Made by a program: the position numbers and the translations under genes. From contig CP016093.1 in NCBI GenBank assembly GCA_001664005.1, forward strand, positions 1,681,001 through 1,745,000: DNA of 64,000 bases. Reading direction: 5' to 3'. How positions within the stretch are numbered: the first letter of the stretch is position 1; every line of letters begins with the position of its first letter. The notes beneath the pieces are model-generated. The model made no database searches, was not told where the DNA came from, and worked only from the letters and a program-made list of their open reading frames with translations. Positions 63,415-64,000 of this stretch are shown one piece after another. Source of the stretch: Rhizobiales bacterium NRL2. GTDB taxonomy: Bacteria > Pseudomonadota > Alphaproteobacteria > Minwuiales > Minwuiaceae.

Positions 63415-64000
63415 TCATTTCGGGCGGCGCCAGGCCTTCAGATCTTTCGCCAGCAGGCGCCGCGCGTCCGGCGGCAGGGTCTGGAGCCAGCGCCGGAAGC
63501 CGTTGCGGATGTCGGCTTCGTCGATCTCCTCGTGATGGGCGTGGACCAGGACATCCCTGTAGTCCTCGATGTCCTCGATGCCCCACTCGTTGTCCTTCGG
63601 ATCGAAGGCTTCGAGCTTCGCCCGGATGGCGGGCCGCGCCAGGACGGCGGCGGCCAGAAGTTCATCCTCCAGCTCGTAGCCGGCCCATTCGCGCCACCAG
63701 ATCGTGCTCTGCGGGCGATCCAGCAGATAGGCATAGGTCAGGGCCGCCTCGACGGGTACAGCCCGCGCCCGCGCCACGGCTTCCAGTTTCTGGTTGCTGC
63801 GCGTCTCGTCCACCTCGATGACGGCGAACTTGAACTGGGTCAGCCCGTCGTCCCGCCAGACGGTCAGCGCGTCCTTCGGGACGATGAGGTCGTCGCCGCG
63901 GCCGCGGCCACGCGCGCCGGGCGCCCCGTGCCGGGCGCCTGTAGGGGCGCGCCGGGGACCGGACGGGCCCTGCCGCCGCTCGCCGCCGCTGTGGTTCTTC
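63415..64000 (-). CDS. hypothetical protein, N-terminus beyond the window
   Basis: The frame is open from the stop at 63415 to the right edge, so at least 194 residues are visible and the start is missing. It is not recognised. The visible N-terminal part is Gly/Arg/Pro-rich and looks disordered (RRAPTGARHGAPGARGRGRG). A folded acidic and aromatic C-terminal domain of about 165 residues follows, starting DDLIVPKDALTVWRDD and including WWREWAGYELEDELLAAAVL and RNGFRRWLQTLPPDARRLLAKDL. A GTG at 63813 is an internal codon rather than the start. It converges with ctrA. Confidence 0.6.
   Translation of the reverse strand, partial: KNHSGGERRQGPSGPRRAPTGARHGAPGARGRGRGDDLIVPKDALTVWRDDGLTQFKFAVIEVDETRSNQKLEAVARARAVPVEAALTYAYLLDRPQSTIWWREWAGYELEDELLAAAVLARPAIRAKLEAFDPKDNEWGIEDIEDYRDVLVHAHHEEIDEADIRNGFRRWLQTLPPDARRLLAKDLKAWRRPK

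Overview
The window is GC-rich, gene-dense and almost wholly coding, and reads as the chromosome of an alphaproteobacterium. The evidence is a CtrA-type cell-cycle regulator with TTAA-N7-TTAA boxes next to fliI/fliJ, an Irr iron regulator beside fabA-fabB-fabI with an Irr box (ICE) just downstream, a divergent rph / hrcA-grpE pair, and a PAS_5-family protein. A Rhodospirillales-like heterotroph is my inference. I see no prophage, IS element, CRISPR, tRNA or rRNA.

Layout. 1-7.1 kb: the end of an AlgI-like MBOAT acyltransferase, propionyl-CoA synthetase, a PAS_5 protein, prephenate dehydratase, a class-III aminotransferase and an exported TPR protein. 7.1-15.1 kb: a tightly overlapping minus-strand operon for a multisubunit Mrp-type cation/proton antiporter (E-F-G-MbhD/E-B-C-D-D-small membrane protein-D, then a histidine phosphatase). 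It has three D-type subunits and no full-length MrpA. 15.2-22.1 kb: a TPR-glycosyltransferase, a double cold-shock protein, an aromatic-ring monooxygenase, an FAD oxidoreductase and an MFS carrier. 22.1-28.5 kb: hemW-rdgB-rph diverging from hrcA-grpE, then an ATP-grasp protein and acuI. 28.7-36.2 kb: aspC, MFS, MscS, an Ldh-family dehydrogenase with an RraA-like aldolase, and a histidine kinase with a c-type-haem sensor domain.

36.2-44.1 kb is an aerobic benzoyl-CoA (box) pathway. Benzoate-CoA ligase makes benzoyl-CoA, BoxB epoxidises the ring and BoxC opens it. BoxR (HTH plus shikimate-kinase-like effector domain) is encoded between them. Two near-identical TGCA-N6-TGCA operators lie before boxC and between boxR and the flavodoxin-ligase genes. 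boxA and boxD are absent from the window, and a flavodoxin gene occupies the head of the ligase transcript.

44.1-56.8 kb: a conserved small protein, a Sel1-repeat protein, NnrU, an ArsR/SRPBCC pair, nth, fabI-fabB-fabA, irr, then an Irr-box-preceded rubrerythrin followed by a GlpC-like Fe-S protein and a DUF3501 protein, and a DctPQM TRAP transporter ending in a strong terminator. 56.9-64 kb: leuB, leuD and leuC with an opposing TM2-domain gene inserted, fliJ-fliI, ctrA, and a partial unknown gene at the right edge.

The best leads are the Irr-linked rubrerythrin/Fe-S/DUF3501 set, the BoxR operators together with the flavodoxin, and the three-D Mrp operon with its unnamed 79-residue subunit.
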